DNA of 64,000 nt, from NCBI GenBank assembly GCA_964017185.1, contig OZ024882.1, positions 40,335,988-40,399,987 on the forward strand. Reading direction: 5' to 3'. The position numbers were made by a program, and so were the translations under genes. A model generated the notes under the pieces. That model worked only from the letters and a program-made list of their open reading frames with translations, was not told the origin of the DNA and did no database searches. The DNA is from Rugalucina vietnamica. Lineage: Eukaryota; Mollusca; Bivalvia; Lucinida; Lucinidae. This document shows, in pieces, positions 51,409 to 62,979 of the stretch. How positions within the stretch are numbered: the first letter of the stretch is position 1; every line of letters starts with the position of its first letter.

Positions 51409-51924
51409 GTGTTAGAAACACCGTTGACACATGATGTGATTTCATAACAATCAAATGGCATAGAATCTGTCAGTCTTGTTGATGGTTCATTTGTGCTTGT
51501 TGTTGTGGTGCCTTGAGAAGTCTGATCGGTAGTTACTACAGGCATGCTTGATGAGAATGAGCCATAGGTATTGCTAGATTGAATCAAATAAGTCGATTCG
51601 ATGGTAGTACTTGATGGAATTGCTGTTGTTGATTCGGAAGTAGCACTTGATGGAATAGATTTAGTCGATTCAGAGGAAATGCTTGAAAGAATTTAGTTAG
51701 TCGATTTGAAGGTACTGCTTGATGAAATCGAAAAAATTGTTTCGAAGGTGGTATTTGATGGAATTGATTCGTAGATAGTACTTGATGGAATCACTTGATG
51801 GAATCGATTTTGTCGATTCCGGTGTAGTCTTTGGTGGGTCTGTCTCGGTTGATTCGGTTGTAATGCTTGATGGAATTGAATGAGTCGATTCGTATGTAGT
51901 GTCTGATGTAACATTATTGATTTA

Positions 51925-52170
51925 CCATCAGGAAAACATGCCCGTGCACTGAATACCCCCTTAAACCCCACTTTTATATAGTAAAACTGGGGTTTGCAAG
52001 GGGTATTTTTTTCTTATTTTTGCTCCAAAACATAGATTGTGTGTACTCGTTAGAACCACTTCGCGTGTACTAACAATCTAAGTTTTGAGCAAAAATAAAA
52101 AAAAAAATCGAACATTATCTTCTGAAAATATTCAGTTTTAACAAATTTAGAAATCACTGTATATTTGGTA
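51925..52170. mobile_element. Hairpin family A, copy 5 (in FREP copy 2 stalk)
   Basis: GAAAACATGCCCGTGCACTG, the CCCCACTTTTATATAGTAAA block, the core arm AAAACATAGATTGTGTGTAC and a shortened right arm GTACTAACAATCTAAGTTTTG. Stalk-type repeats (GTCGATTCGGAGGTAG, plus strand) occur on both sides. Confidence 0.8.
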
Positions 52171-52519
52171 ATGCTCGATTCGAGCGTAGTGTTGGATGGA
52201 ATTGATTTCGTCGATTCGGAGGTAGAGCTTGATGGAATTGATTTAGTCGATTCAGAGAAATTGCTTGATTGAAATGTTTCAATTGATTCGGAGGTAGCAC
52301 TTGGTGGAACTGATCCAGTCGATTCGGAGGCAATGTTTGGTAGAACCTATTGCGTCAATCCAGTGGCTGGTGAAAACGTTTTTGTTAATGCCGATAATGT
52401 AGGGTATTGTTTAGTCAACGCCAGTGTCGTTGAGGTAAGTTTAGTTGTTGCTGCTGCAGATGTTATCTTCCGAGGTGTGCAGTTTTCCTCCAGAGGCGAG
52501 CGGGTTGTTTTCTTTTTAT

Positions 52520-55076
52520 CTTCAATAAATTATAAAGAATATGATCTGAACTTACATCAATTTATAATATGTAGAGCCTTCAAGCATCACATGCGAGATA
52601 CAATATTCAAATTTTCTTCTATTGAGTTCATTGTACCTGTAGATATTTTTGTGCAATCATGTAGATAGAGACGGTTTTCACGAACATTTGGAATTCACAG
52701 TATACATAGATAATTAATATTTAATTCAGACAATTTCTCGTCAAATGCAAGAACGAAGAAGAACAATTGGTGTTCAATTGAAAGACCAGCCGAAAAGAAA
52801 TGAATGTATGATATGAATACTGCACCAAAACATGAAAAGCGTAGTTCAAACGACGCATGTCTAGCACAGTATTTGGACAATGTTTGGGAATAAAATATTT
52901 CTGCAGCCTTTCTCCAATTCACTGAGTCAGTAGGAGCAGCTGTCAGTCAATGGCAAAATATGCTTGAAGAAATGCGGACAGTTTGTATTGCACTTTTGTC
53001 AAAAATGGAAATGCATGTCACCGTGCGCGAAATACACAAATATTTCGAATGGACACTTTTTCATTTTGCTAAGTATATCATATACAATGATTTTACTAGA
53101 CTGATACAGGCGATACACTGTCTCTTATTCTGAATACAGTTCTATCTTTGCAACAGCATTTTCATTTATTACCCATCATACTATATAAATAGTAATTAAA
53201 CATTTTGGACTTTTTTTAAACAATTTCAGTAAAAGCCAGTTCCAACCAGTTTCAATGAACTGTTTCATGTCCTGTGACAAACTGTTTCACGGGAAACAGT
53301 TTTGACTGTTTCCCAGTCATGTGACATGTTTTGCATGCTTTTATACTGCCTAACCATACCTGCAATTATTGTAAAACGAAAAGTAATGAAAAACAACTCA
53401 CCAATCAAATGATTCAAACAAACAAGAAAACATATGATCAAACAAACAAAAACAAGCAAACAAACATAAAACAAACAAAAGCAGAACAAACAAATCCTAC
53501 AAATCATTAGTCAAAAATAAACACATAAATTAGATTTTAGAAGACAGAAACCAACCAACCAAACAATAAATTAACACAGCTAGCTAGAACAAACAAAACA
53601 AACAACAAACAAGCAAAACAAACAGAATTGAGCATAGTAAACAAACAAGCATACAAACAAAAATGAACCAAACAAACAATTTCAGAACCAAGACAAAACA
53701 AACAAGCAGAACAAATAAAGCAAAACAATTAAATAAAATAAACAAAAGAAACAAGCAAATTTGATTAATACGAGCGTACAAGCAAACAAATGATCTCTTC
53801 AACAAAACTAGGATATAAGCATGTTTCATCCATATTTTCATTGCTGCAACCAACCTTATGAAATGTATTATATAGTATGTGTCTATTATAACGCATATAA
53901 AGAAGTTTGAGCTAGGTAATAAAACAACTATTTCAACTATTGCCTCGGGCAACAGTTCATTGGGTCATCCACAGCACCTCGGGGCGATAGTTTTGACTGT
54001 TACACAGGAAGGTATGAAATAGTTGTATAAAGCATCTGTGATAGCTTCAGAATTAGAACTGATTACGTCTAAAGCAGAGAAAATTTCATAAGAATTATGA
54101 AATATTAGAGGGTAAAAAGATATAAATAAATCCTAAATCGAGTAGGAGACTTGTAAATGTCTAACCTGTTACGGAAAAATTCACTACTCTTTATTGTCTA
54201 CGCGCCAGCGCGTAGACTACTCTAAGGTTTGAGATTGACCTACTTACAAGACAACTCATACACCTCTCTACAACTGCAACTGCACGTTTGAGTCTAGTGG
54301 CTTGACCATCGTGTTAGTAGGATTCCGGGTCGTTTCGCCAAGGACCGTGTAAACACCCCCAAACACCCATGCAAACCTCCCTTTGGTTGGTAACATTTGT
54401 AACAATGGTGCAGTAGGTACCAAAATGGGGCAAATTGTTAAATTCGTGGAACTGGTGCATGATTGCATTCTATCTAAGCAACAACGGAATGAAATGAACT
54501 GACGGTATTGTGACACTATATGGTCAGGTATGAAAGCTTTGACCGCGCCCCACCTGCCGTGTGGCCAATTACATTCTATCCAAGTCACAACGGAATGAAA
54601 TGAACCGACAGTATCGTGACGGTCGATTGTCAGGTATGAATGCTTTCACCGCACAGCGTTTTATTTCTGTTCAGTCAAATGCACCACGATGAAATGGGAG
54701 TACGGTCAGATTCTTTGACATTCTAGTTTATATATGCGAAGCGTAGACCAAGCTTTTTGTTAAAGCTTATACTTGTTTTACTATAGACCAATATCTCCAG
54801 TACTTGTCTTTGCGTATGCAAAACTATATATAGTTGAATTTAAAAGAAACATGTTTTTCGAAGAACTGAAGGTAATAATTCACAAATAAAAGCTAGAATC
54901 AATCTAATAATTTAGGCCAATAAAGTCACTGTTTCTATAGCCTTTGGTCATCCGTAAAAACATACTTCATGCTTTAAAGACAGTGAAATGGTACCACTTT
55001 AAATTTGGAAAAAGTCATGATGAATTTCAAAGGCTGGCAAAATGTTAGATGATAATGGTAGCATTGTAATTCTTTA
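52520..55076. other. Region between FREP copies 2 and 3: low complexity and small duplications
   Basis: 53,400-53,770 is rich in AAACAAAC and codes for nothing. ACTGTTTC/GTTTCA repeats occur at 53,245-53,315. CAACGGAATGAAATGAACTG at 54,480 recurs at 54,587, a diverged 107-bp tandem duplication. From 54,800 the sequence is homologous to the 3' flank of copy 1. No membrane exon for copy 2 was recognised. Confidence 0.5.
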
Positions 55077-55273
55077 GTCCTGGTTTCCACGAACAAACCT
55101 ACTTGTCGCAGAAAAATATGTTCGTGTAAACTTAGTCCTGTGGCGAAGTTTCATTGTCAAATTATCTGTAACAAAGATGAGCGAGTAATCTTTGCTGTGT
55201 AGTGTGAATCATCGCCAAAGTTTCTGTGACAAATAATCTTGGTCAAAGAAACATTGTCCGTGGAAATCAGGCC
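55077..55273. mobile_element. 197-bp MITE with paralogous empty site
   Basis: Ends GTCCTGGTTTCCACG and GGCCTGATTTCCACG (reverse complement), flanked by TTA (55,074-55,076 and 55,274-55,276). The homologous flank of copy 1 at about 43,500-43,530 reads GTAATTCCTAGTCAGGTGTA without the insert. This proves insertion after the duplication. The TTA target suggests PIF/Harbinger. Confidence 0.8.
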
Positions 55274-55333
55274 TTAAGGTGTAAACTGTGTTATAAGAGA
55301 TGTTAATATAAAATTGTTAAACTGTAGCAAATA

Positions 55334-57251
55334 TCATTCTCCATTTGGTAAAATCCACATCCTTGTTTCTATAAGAGAATCACCTCCATAGGCGTCTTCC
55401 CAGATAATGTCGTCCTTATTTGGATTGTCCTTGGATGGATAATATAGTCCATTAAGATTTGACCGCATATCATCACTGTGCCACCAATGACCCGAATAAT
55501 GCACAGCAAGGTTCATCTCACCATCAGCATCATTGTCCCTGTCTTGTGTGCTGAATTTGTGTCCGTTATTGATAAGCATCGAGTCGCCCGCGTTACCAGC
55601 ATAGCTTCCGAGACTTAACTGATAACTGTTAACCTCATCAGCCAAACAGAATGTTTCGTAATTAGCAAATTTTCTATACCCATCCCAGCTAGTTACAGCG
55701 ATCATCAATTTAAATACTTTATTTGCCGTGAGTCGATGTATGACCTCGTTGCCCAGCCAGAGGCATCGCCAAATCCATTCATGTAATCTGTCCAATTACG
55801 ATTAAAATCAACTGATCCGTCAAACCGATTCTGAATAACAGTCCACATGCCCTGCCCATTACACATACAATATACTGGGATGCCGCCATTTCCATGTCCG
55901 TATGGAAATATATTTTACACACCGTTGACACATGATGTGATTTCATAACAATCAAATGGCACAGAACCTGTAAGTTTTGTTGATGATTCATCTGCGCTTG
56001 ATGTTGTGGTGCCTTGAGAAGTCCGATCGGTAGCTACTACAGGCGTGTTTGATGAGAATAAGTCAATCAAATTGGTGGTAGGGCTTGATAGCATCGATTT
56101 AGTCGATTCGTACATGTAGGTAGTGCTTTGGCTTGATAGAATCAATCTAGTCGATTTGGTGATATTGCTTGACGGAATTGTCTCCAATGATTCGGAGGTA
56201 GTGCCTGATGAAGTTGATTCGTAGGTTTTGCGTGATGTAATGGATTGAGTCGATACACAGATAGTGCTTAACGTTTTTGATTTAGTCGATTCGGAGGTAG
56301 TGCTTGATGGAATCGAATTAGTTGTTTAGAATTGGTTACTTGACGGAAACGATTCGTAGATGGTGCTTAATGGAATCGATTTAGTCGATTCCGATGTAGT
56401 CTTTGATGGAATTGTTTCATTTGATTCGGTTGTAGTTGTTGATGGAATTGATTTAGTCGACCCGGAGGTAGTGCCCGATGGAACTGATTGAGCCAATTCG
56501 GATGTAGTGCTCAACGGAATCGATTTAGTCGATCTAGTGATGATGAAAAGGGATTCGTTGACGCCGATGATCAGGGAGTTGTTTAGTCGACCCTAAGAAT
56601 GTCGCAGTATGTTTAGTTGTTGCTGATGTAACGGAGCTTGTAGATAATACCCTCCGAGACTTGCAATTCTGATTGGAAGATGTTGTTTGCATCAGCATTA
56701 ATTGTTTTCCTCCAGAGGCAGGTGGGTTGTTTTCTTTTATCTTCAATAAATTAATAAAGAATATATGAACTTATATCGATTCATAATATATTGAATTCAG
56801 TTTTACATTTTTATTACAACACAATAACAACAAACAAACAAACAAACCAAACAGTACTGTAAGTGTATACCGCGAAGCTGAACATCAATCTACTCACACA
56901 GTATACGATATGTTCTCAATGTATCAATACCTGTCTGTCAATTTGGGATTGTCCCACCTGGGCTTTTATGTGTGGTTCTGAATGCACCAGCTCATGGTCG
57001 TTGCTTACTTTTACCCGTTCTGGAAAACGGCACGGACTATGTTCCACGCATGACATAGAAATAAAGGTTTCAATCACAATTTAGCAAAATTATAAAACAT
57101 TGTGAAGTTTACTTACAATATGAGACACCAAATATGCTAGACCTCCCAAGATCAATGCAAATGATATTCCAGCTACAATTAAGCTAGTAGCTCTCCGGCG
57201 ACGGTGGTCATTTGAAACTGATGTTATGGGCTGACGAGCTTCTTCATCCAT
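55334..57251 (-). pseudogene. FREP copy 3, multiply broken
   Basis: Minus join of 57117-57251 (intact membrane exon) and 55334-56740. The exons are only 376 bp apart. The stalk is a Ser/Thr repeat (TKSIP, TTSES motifs) but is broken into several frames. The fibrinogen domain has a TAA in place of TAT in GVYNI (about 55,914) and a 10-nt deletion (about 55,762) that removes codons of SGEYWLG. Downstream it is open: [20 protein letters not shown] through DSLIETRMWILPNGE. The Cys pattern matches copy 2: DCYEITSC and VYCMC at the front, no Cys in GHWWHSDDMRSNLNG. Confidence 0.85.
57117..57251 (-). CDS. FREP copy 3, exon 1 (membrane segment)
   Basis: Forty-five codons: MDEEARQPITSVSNDHRRRR, then a hydrophobic segment VAGISFALILGGLAYLVSHI, donor GTAAGT. 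Intact on its own although the downstream exon is not. Confidence 0.8.
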
Positions 57252-57254
57252 CTT

Positions 57255-57371
57255 CTACCCTAGGGGTTCGAATGCTAAAATGTTGGCGCGAATTTAGATG
57301 AAAACGTCATTTCAGCCATTTACTATACTTGGCAAAATGAAAAACACTACACTCAAATGAAACTACTGTGT

Positions 57372-57416
<45 letters not shown>

Positions 57417-57420
57417 AGTT
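57255..57420 (-). promoter_or_regulatory. FREP copy 3 upstream region with (GA)n tract
   Basis: A CT run at 57,375-57,414 lies 124 bp before the ATG. On the gene strand the shared block reads TGAAATGACGTTTTCATC, which contains a CRE-like TGACGT. The same arrangement occurs before copy 1 (TAACGT variant) and at 58.45 kb. Confidence 0.45.
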
Positions 57421-57811
57421 TTATTGAACACTCTATATAATATCACTTAAGTTTCCTTCTAAGGTCTGTCTGTATCTGCACCGTTTGATTTTTTTTGTTC
57501 AGTATACTATCAACCAAAATATATAGAATAGCTTATTGTTTGCTGGACACCTCACCTTTTTCAACTTAAAGTACGTTCGTACACTGACATATAAACTAAA
57601 TATTTGCGTTTATAAATTAGCATCAAGACACAAGGTCGATTTGTTTAAAGAATGAAAAGGAACCCTGTTCGGCTATTTTAACAATTATAATTTGCTTATA
57701 ATGCCAATAAATATATACGTCGAAGTGAGTCACCCATTCATTTTTTTTATCAAATGTATACAGACTTACAACTGTTTCCTCTGAGTATGTATAACAAACT
57801 TTTTAAGTGAC

Positions 57812-57911
57812 CCCAGTCATTAAAACGTATCTCCAGTTGAAATGTATACGTCCCAGGATGACCCAGTCATTAAAACGTATCTCCAGTTGAAATGTATACG
57901 TCCCAGGATGA
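57812..57911. repeat. Perfect 50-bp tandem duplication
   Basis: CCCAGTCATTAAAACGTATC through GTCCCAGGATGA occurs twice with no difference. Identity in a region where everything else has diverged indicates a very recent event or an assembly artefact. Confidence 0.9.
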
Positions 57912-57922
57912 CATAACGAACC

Positions 57923-57982
57923 TTATTTTAATATTTTATTTGTTGTGAGTTGATATAAAACACCGTTGTCCACCCAGTATTC
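57923..57982 (-). pseudogene. FREP copy 4: isolated fibrinogen-domain fragment
   Basis: The minus strand reads EYWVDNGVLYQLTTNKILK then a stop, matching [20 protein letters not shown] of copies 1-3. Only about 20 codons are recognisable. It lies between the promoter of copy 3 and a promoter-only duplicate. Confidence 0.65.
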
Positions 57983-58404
57983 CAAGTAGTCCGGCAGAAA
58001 ACAAATTTGACCTGGAATTGAGTTCTAAAGTTTTTTTCTTTACTGAATTATATTCAGTAGACATTGCCTTTGAAGAATCTGAGTGATGCCACCTTGGCAT
58101 CATTGAGCAATTTTGTATTTTCAAGATGGCGTTTAAGATGGCGGCCAAAATATAAAATACTCTTTGATATGGGTCTCTGATTGTTTTTTTATCTGGCAAA
58201 TCTGTGGTTATTTCAGTGCAAAATTATGAATAGGTATCACTTTTGTGTAAGTATGTACATTGTATCACATTTTTTCAAGATAGGATACAAAATGGCTGTC
58301 AGCTGTACAGATGAAATATATCAAAGTTTTTCATGTTTTTGTTTTACTTTCAAGTTTTGATTCATACAATTAGCACTTTAACTTTTAGAACCATTACTGA
58401 AGCA

Positions 58405-58570
58405 TCATCAACCCTAGGTTCGAATGTTAAAATGCTTGCGCGATTTTAGATGAAAACGTCATTTCATTCATATACTATACTTGGCGAAGTGAAAACCGTA
58501 CACCATTGCGGGGTTCAGTTTTAAAAGAAATAAAAAGTGCACTCAGATGAAACATTTAAACTACTGTGTT

Positions 58571-58624
<54 letters not shown>

Positions 58625-58625
58625 G
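58405..58625 (-). promoter_or_regulatory. Orphan duplicate of FREP upstream region
   Basis: ACCCTAGGTTCGAATGTTAA, then TTTTAGATGAAAACGTCATT and TATACTATACTTGGCGAAGT, then a CT run (58,573-58,621). This copies the block before copy 3 but is truncated where the ATG should be, with no exon attached. Confidence 0.65.
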
Positions 58626-59049
58626 TGTTATTGAACCTTCTTTATTATCATTAAATTTTCCAGGTCTGCCTCTATCTGCGTCGTTTCATTTTTGTTCAAT
58701 ATACGCCACATATGAAATAGCTTATTGATTGTTGGACACCTTTAACCTTTTTCATCTTAAAATACACATGTATACATACAAACTAAATAAATAATAATAA
58801 TAAATTAGCACCAAGACACAATGTCAGTTTCTTTCTTTATTTTTTTTTACAGACAGCCACGAACTAATTTCGTGCTTTTGACATGGCATATAAATACTCA
58901 GCGAATGATACGATGGGTTGGTCGTTACTCTTTCTGATTGCGTCTTTTCCTGATCGTTGCCTACTTCACTTTTTCAATCTGTAATCTATGTGGACACTGC
59001 GATAAATTCTCTAATAGTATCTCAAAGTATATGTAAAATTAAGTTACAT

Positions 59050-59186
59050 ACATGTATATACACCAGATATCACAGAAGTTCCAAGATCAACGCAACTGAT
59101 ACCCTAGCCACAACTAAGATGATAGTTTTCACTCGACGGCGTCCAGTGGCTACCGTCGATGTGGACTGACGAGCTTGCCCATCCAT
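59050..59186 (-). pseudogene. FREP copy 4: decayed membrane exon
   Basis: The minus strand reads MDGQARQSTSTVATGRRRVK then VVARVSVALILELL and a TGA where copies 1 and 3 have GGA or GCA. The splice donor that follows is altered. Repeat I (58,920-58,975) lies beside it. Confidence 0.75.
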
Positions 59187-59696
59187 CTTCTGTTGGTGGC
59201 ACTGTTCAAGTGCTTAAATACTTCTTGAATTTGGATGCAATGTCAGAAGCATACTTATACTAGACAAAACGAAGTAACGCTTATTTAGTCGACACCATTC
59301 TATAAAATTTGAGTGCTAAAGTCATTAATCTGAACCACTAGGTGAAAATCGACAGTTTTTGCACAGATGTTTGGAGAGTGGGTATTTGTCTGGTTTTATG
59401 ATATTGGTCTAATTTTCAAGGTCAACATCACGTACATGTAAAGACTTTAAAGATATTTTTTCCAACATGATGTCAAATTTAGGAGTTTGACCAAACTATC
59501 ATAGACACATTGTTGAAAAGTTTTGAAAACTAATTGTAGATATGCCTCGTCAATAAAAACAAACTGTTAATTAACCCGACTTGTGCTATATATGTTGAAC
59601 CAGTAACACCGGTTGGCGAACATGTTTCTTTACAATCTACGTATACGTTAGCGGGACACAGTCTTTCTCCGATACTATGTATGATTCCAGTTTATT

Positions 59697-59895
59697 TTTA
59701 GCTCACCTGAGCCGAAGGCTCAAAATGTGAGCTTATAGGATGGCCATGCTTCATCGTCCGTCGTCGTTGTCGTAGTCGTCGTCGTTGTTGTTCACACTTT
59801 TCAAAGATTTTCTCCTCTGAAACCCCTGGTCTAATCAATGCCAAACTTCATATTGAGCATCCTTAGGAACTACCACACTTGATATATGGGTCCTT
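59697..59895 (-). repeat. Pearl-like family C, truncated inverted copy
   Basis: Begins TAGCTCACCTGAGCCGAAGG with the terminal hairpin. It continues AGCTTATAGGATGGCCATGC and a GTCGTCGTTGT tract, which is the reverse complement of the 3' end of the 8.6-kb and 61-kb copies. It breaks off near 59,895. Confidence 0.75.
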
Positions 59896-60011
59896 TTTAA
59901 CATAACATAACATAGCTTTTATTGATGTAGGTAACCGGTCCATTTCATGTACATGCAATGACCATAATACGATGTATAGAATCTCAATAATATAGCGAAG
60001 TTGCTATCTTT

Positions 60012-60477
60012 AATGCACCAGTCATTTGTATCCCCGGCTCCCCCGGGGCCGGGGATAGCGGGGACATAGCGGGGCTAAAGTGCCAGGCTTTAACCTCTGA
60101 TGTGTCCCGGCAGTGCCGGGGATTTGCCGGGGTTATGATTTCCCGCCAATGCACTGTCACATTAATTCAAATTAGATTTTAATGATATTTTTAACATTTA
60201 ATTATCTTTATGGTACTTATTTAATTTCCAAATGCACCTAAACATTCACATGCATAAATTGATGTCCTTCTCCCATGTTTCAGTTTCATCAGAACAACTC
60301 CCAGCTGTTGTTCCACGTTATTGTCGGCCCCTGGGGAGCCGTGGCTTTTAGCAGGGGTTTTGCAAAAATGCTTGCCCGGCAGTGCCGGGCTTTTAGCCGG
60401 GCTTTAAAATTTGAAAAGTTAAAAGCCCCGCTATTCCCCGGCCCCGGGGGAGCCGGGGATGCAAATGACTGGTGCAT
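60012..60477. mobile_element. GC-rich MITE family E, copy 2
   Basis: Near-perfect inverted ends of about 50 bp: AATGCACCAGTCATTTGTAT, then CCCCGGCTCCCCCGGGGCCG, mirrored at 60,427-60,477. The interior has GGCAGTGCCGGGC-type repeats. More complete than the copy at 17.0 kb. Confidence 0.85.
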
Positions 60478-60979
60478 AAACTGTGCGTATATCTTTAAAC
60501 TGTGCCATAAAAATAAATGCGTAAGCACTTGGTTTGCGTATATTCAAATAAAGGTGTAACATTGTTTAAGTTTCTGCTGCTTGTGACTCTTTTCAAGTTT
60601 GCCCTGTCTTAGTTTGAAGGCACGATACAAATATGTTGCTAACGAAATTATGGTAGATTCATTTTCAGATATCATCAGTATATGATTATGATGAATAGAC
60701 GGTCAACAGTCGAAAGACGTAAAAAAAGACAATTTACAGTCAACTATTACTAGCAATTTTAAAATTATTTGGCTATTTGCAGCCAGTTCTAAATATTAAA
60801 ATTTATTTTTTCAATGTTAGGTTTGATAATCAATCGAATGATCGATGTGTTTACTGAGGCATCGAAATTTTGTCGCTAGAGTCATTAAGGTCTGGAAAAC
60901 GTGACATATTTGGCTGATGTATGGGGAGACGTTTAAGGGTCGCTACACAGCACAACACTAGCTGCAGGAATAACAAACC
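60478..60979. other. Unassigned spacer
   Basis: AT-rich sequence between family E and the pearl-like array. No frame, repeat end or motif was recognised. Confidence 0.5.
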
Positions 60980-62975
60980 AGAGGACCAATGGTCCTAGGA
61001 CCAATGGTCCTGTAAACGCTCACCTGAGATCTGCTGCATATACCAATAAACATGTTTGAATATTATGATATTTAACTCCAGTGCAGGGGCAGAATAAGCT
61101 TAGCACTTGGGCCATTTTCTTTTTTCAGAATCTTCAATATTCTGTCCATTTGCCAATTTCCTGCTGGCTTTTCCCTTCAAATGACATTTTAACAGTTTTC
61201 CCAATTCAAATGCATAGGCAACCCATGTTGACCTTGCCATAAACTTGTTCAAGGTCATCACAGGGTCATGATTTATATATACATGTACATTGGAGTACTT
61301 TAGCCATCGATGCTTCACGCCAAGTTTCCTTGAAATCAGTCTATTGGTTTCAGAGAAGATTTTTGATGGGTTTTTACCATATGTGGGCATGGCGGCCATC
61401 TTTGTCATGTGACCTACATTATTTATATACACATTGATTCCCCTATTCTATAGATGCTTCACATAAAATTTGGCTTTGATTGGCCAAGCGGTTTCAGAGG
61501 AGAAGACGTTTGAATATTATGGAAATATACATGTATATTGTCGCGAGGTGGGGGCACATGAGCCCCTGGGGTCCAATGTTTTTCAGAATCATAAATATTC
61601 AGTCCTACTGCCCATTTCCTGCAAGACTTTCACTTTAAATTACATTTTAAAAGTTTTCCCCATTCAAATACATTGGCGACCTATGTTGACCTTGCTGTAA
61701 AATAGGTCAAGGTCATCACAGGGTCATGATTTATATATACATTGTAGTGCTTGAGCCATTGATGCTTCATGCCAAGTTTTGTTGAAATCGGTCCACTGGT
61801 TCTGGAGAAGAAGATTTTTGAAGGTTTTTTACCATATATGGGCTTGGCAGCCATCTTGGTCATGTGACCTGGATTTTTCATATACATATTTGTTACCCCT
61901 TCCTATTGATGCATCACATAAAATTTGGCTTTGATTGGCCAAGCGGTTTCAGAGGAGAAGACGTTTGAATATTATGGAAATATACATGTGTATTGCCCCG
62001 GGGTCGGGGCACATGAGCCCCTGGGGTCCAATTTTTTTCAGAATCATTAATATTCAGTCCTACTGCCCATTTCCTGCAAGACTTTCACTTCAAATGACAT
62101 TTTAAAAGTTTTCCCCATTCGAATGCAATGAAGACCTATGTTGACCTTGGCGTAAAATAGGTCAAGGTCATCACAGGGTCATGATTTATATACACATTGT
62201 AGTGCTTGAGCCATTAATGCTTCATGACAAGTTTCGTTGAAATCGGTCCTCCGGTTCTGGAGAAGAAGATTTTTGAAGGGTTTTTACCATATATGGGCAT
62301 GGCGGCCATCTTGGTCATGTGACCTGAATTTCTTATATACACATTGGTTCTCCCTTCCCATAGATGCTTCATGTAAAATTTGGCTTTGATTGGCCAAGCG
62401 GTTTCAGAGAAGAAGATGTTTGAATATTATGATAATATACATGTATATTGCCCCGGGGTGGGGGCGGATGAGCCCCTAGTGCCCAATTTTTTTCAGAATC
62501 ATTAATATTCAGTCCTACTGCTCATTTTCTGCAAGATTTTTCCTTTAAATGACAATTTAACAATTTTTCCCATTCAAATGCAGAGGCGACCTATGTTGAC
62601 CTTGCCGTAAAATAGGTCAAGGTCACCGCAAGGTCATGATTTATATACACATTGTAGTACTTGAGTCATCGATGCTTCATGCCAAGTTTGGTTGAAATCG
62701 GTCCAGTGGTTCCGGAGAAGAAGATTTTTGAAGGGTTTTACCATGGCGGCCATCTTGGTCATGTGACCTGGATTATTTATATACACATTGGTTCCCCCTT
62801 CCCATAGATGCTTCATGTAAAATTTGGCTTTGATTGGCCAAGCTGTTTCAGAGGAGAAGATCTTTGAAAATGGTGGACGACGGACGACGGACGGACGACG
62901 GACGGACGGACGGACGACGGAGCATGGGTATACTATAAGCTCACCTTGTGAGCCTGACGGCTCAGGTGAGCTAAA
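60980..62975 (+). repeat. Pearl-like family C, copy 2
   Basis: Starts with a doubled palindrome (GGACCAATGGTCC twice) and ACGCTCACCTGAGATCTGCT. It has four units (anchors 61,271, 61,729, 62,184, 62,639; spacing 455-458 bp), then a GACGGACGACGGACGG microsatellite (62,876-62,922) and the hairpin end CTCACCTTGTGAGC...GGCTCAGGTGAGC. Same orientation as the next copy, only a few bases away. Confidence 0.8.
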
Positions 62976-62979
62976 AACA

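Larger units (their letters stand above)
50354..52519 (-). pseudogene. FREP copy 2, stalk and fibrinogen exon, multiply broken
   Basis: Homologous to exon 2 of copies 1 and 3. Visible parts: [20 protein letters not shown] and [20 protein letters not shown], then [40 protein letters not shown] through DSLKQTWMWILLNDS; and the stalk end LTDSMPFDCYEITSCVNGV. Lesions against the other copies: one extra A at the exon start (52,510-52,516) bringing an early stop, a hairpin-bearing insertion (50,951-51,408) splitting CVNGV from YNIFPYG, a +1 base in IAV..SW (about 50,700-50,712) and a family A insertion in the stalk (51,925-52,170). No membrane exon was found upstream. Confidence 0.85.

Noticed and set aside
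53265..53952. Cys/Phe/Val-rich membrane-like ORFs on the minus strand
   Set aside because: They are translations of an AAACAAAC-rich low-complexity tract.
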